This document shows positions 4,555-5,434 of a stretch of 5,434 bases of DNA, piece after piece. The DNA is from Bradyrhizobium sp. Its GTDB lineage: Bacteria; Pseudomonadota; Alphaproteobacteria; Rhizobiales; Xanthobacteraceae. The translations under genes and the position numbers were made by a program. The DNA lies in contig JAQGKJ010000273.1 of the NCBI GenBank assembly GCA_028290165.1, positions 1-5,434 on the forward strand, read 5' to 3'. The number at the start of each line of letters is the position of its first letter. Position 1 is the first letter of the stretch. The notes under the pieces were generated by a model. The model ran no database searches and was not told the DNA's origin. It saw only the letters and a list, made by a program, of their open reading frames with translations.

Positions 4555-5434
4555 ATGTGGAGATATGCAGAGATACGATATCTGCCGGACATCCCGCGTT
4601 ACTGGTCGCAGAAGCGTCCCGGGAAGGTGGCGCTGATCGAAGGCTCGGCGGAGCGCACCTATGCGCAATTGCACGACCGTTCCAGCGCGATCGCCAATCG
4701 CTTGTTGGAAATGGGTGCCAAGCACGGCGATTCGATCGGTTACATCGGCAAGAACTCGATTGAGGTGTTCGAAGTCTGGTTCGCCGCGTCGAAGATCGGC
4801 TGCACGTTCGCGCCCTTCAACTGGCGTCTCGCCGTGGCGGAGCTGGTCGCCGTTCTCGATGACGCAAGGCCGCCAATCGTGTTCGCTGGCGCCGAGGTTG
4901 CCGACACGATGAAACAGGTGCAGCAGTGGACCAAAGCGAAATTCGAGATTGTCGCGTTTCAGCCGTCGACAGCGCCGGCCGGCGGTCTCGCGTTCTGGGT
5001 AGAGGGATATCCGACCACCGATCCGGCTGTCGAAGTCAGCGGCGACGATATCGCGCTGCTGTCGTACACCTCGGGCACGACCGGATTGCCGAAGGGCGTC
5101 ATGGCGAGGCACGAGGCGTTCCAGTATTCGTTTCTCTGCGGCACGCTGGAGCCGGCGCTCACCCGGTATGACGACGACATCCTGCTGATGTCGATGCCGA
5201 ATTTCCATCTGGGCGGAAGTTGGGTTTCCATCGCGGCGCTTTATCACGGCGCGACGATATCGGTTCTGCCCGCGTTCGATCCCGACGCGTTGCTCGCCAC
5301 GCTGCGGCGGGACCGGCCGACGATCGTCCCGCTCGTGCCGACGGCGATCCAGCTCCTTGTCTCGCGTGCAGACGTCGCCAGCGATGATTTCAGGTCGGTC
5401 CGCTCGATCATCTATTTCGGCTCGCCGATTGGAC
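4555..5434 (+). CDS. AMP-forming acyl-CoA ligase, 3' end missing
   Basis: This adenylate-forming enzyme would activate a carboxylic acid with ATP and CoA to the acyl-CoA that feeds the operon. The frame is open from the ATG to the window end (293 codons), so only about 55-60% of a usual 500-540-residue protein is present. AGGGA at 4544-4548 lies 6 nt before the start. Visible motifs: the N-terminal entry region (VALIEGSAERTYAQL, 25-39), the FxPFNWRL segment common in FadD-type ligases, the phosphate-binding loop SYTSGTTGLPKGVM (170-183), and the aromatic/His segment MPNFHLGG with His218. The sequence stops at YFGSPIG, part of the acyl-binding region, so the YGxTE and C-terminal hinge and Lys motifs lie outside. 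It resembles fatty-acid, steroid side-chain or alicyclic-acid CoA ligases; the specific acid is not determinable here. Confidence 0.93.
   Translation, partial: MWRYAEIRYLPDIPRYWSQKRPGKVALIEGSAERTYAQLHDRSSAIANRLLEMGAKHGDSIGYIGKNSIEVFEVWFAASKIGCTFAPFNWRLAVAELVAVLDDARPPIVFAGAEVADTMKQVQQWTKAKFEIVAFQPSTAPAGGLAFWVEGYPTTDPAVEVSGDDIALLSYTSGTTGLPKGVMARHEAFQYSFLCGTLEPALTRYDDDILLMSMPNFHLGGSWVSIAALYHGATISVLPAFDPDALLATLRRDRPTIVPLVPTAIQLLVSRADVASDDFRSVRSIIYFGSPIG

Noticed and set aside
4483..5247. 254-codon open frame on the minus strand
   Set aside because: It lies opposite the ligase and the end of the second SDR, both of which have clear family motifs. Its predicted protein is Arg/His-rich with no motif, as expected for an antisense shadow in GC-rich DNA.
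1..5434. CRISPR array, tRNA, rRNA, transposase or integrase
   Set aside because: I found no regularly spaced direct repeats, no tRNA-like cloverleaf and no transposase or recombinase motifs.

Overview
The window looks like a catabolic island from a high-GC Gram-negative bacterium, most likely an alphaproteobacterium (a sphingomonad- or Bradyrhizobium-like genome would fit). This placement rests on GC-rich codon choice, purine-rich Shine-Dalgarno sites, the gene families present, and a palindromic intergenic element of a style I associate with those genomes. It is an inference, since no rRNA or other marker gene is present.

Layout. Positions 1-229 carry one short open frame of unknown function, which may be a small gene or the tail of a gene starting upstream. 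Positions 230-711 contain no convincing gene but are rich in inverted repeats (288-312, 314-330, 332-378, 548-568), probably a dispersed repeat plus regulatory DNA. At 712-751 there is a candidate promoter with a perfect 6-1-6 palindrome just downstream of its -10 box, then a leader with two more dyad elements (772-802) and a strong GGGGGGAG site.

From about 806 to the right edge five genes run in the same direction with gaps of 14, 49, 19 and 46 nt and look like one operon: acyl-CoA dehydrogenase, short-chain dehydrogenase/reductase (SDR) of the peroxisomal trans-2-enoyl-CoA reductase (PECR) type, enoyl-CoA hydratase/isomerase, a second and highly divergent SDR, and an AMP-forming acyl-CoA ligase cut off by the window end.

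How the genes may work together. The ligase would activate a carboxylic acid to its CoA thioester, the flavin dehydrogenase would desaturate it, and the hydratase would add water (or shift or cleave the ring). The SDRs would handle a redox step on an unsaturated or oxidised CoA intermediate. The gene set resembles the alicyclic-acid (ali/bad) toolkit and beta-oxidation modules for terpenoid or steroid side chains, but the substrate cannot be read from sequence. The most unusual point is that neither SDR has the canonical Ser-Tyr-Lys active site: the first has Ile149/Ser162/Arg166 and the second has Ser147/Ile160/Met164. The dehydrogenase also has Asp where the usual catalytic Glu sits. No thiolase, 3-hydroxyacyl-CoA dehydrogenase of the classical type, electron-transfer flavoprotein, transporter or regulator gene lies inside the window.
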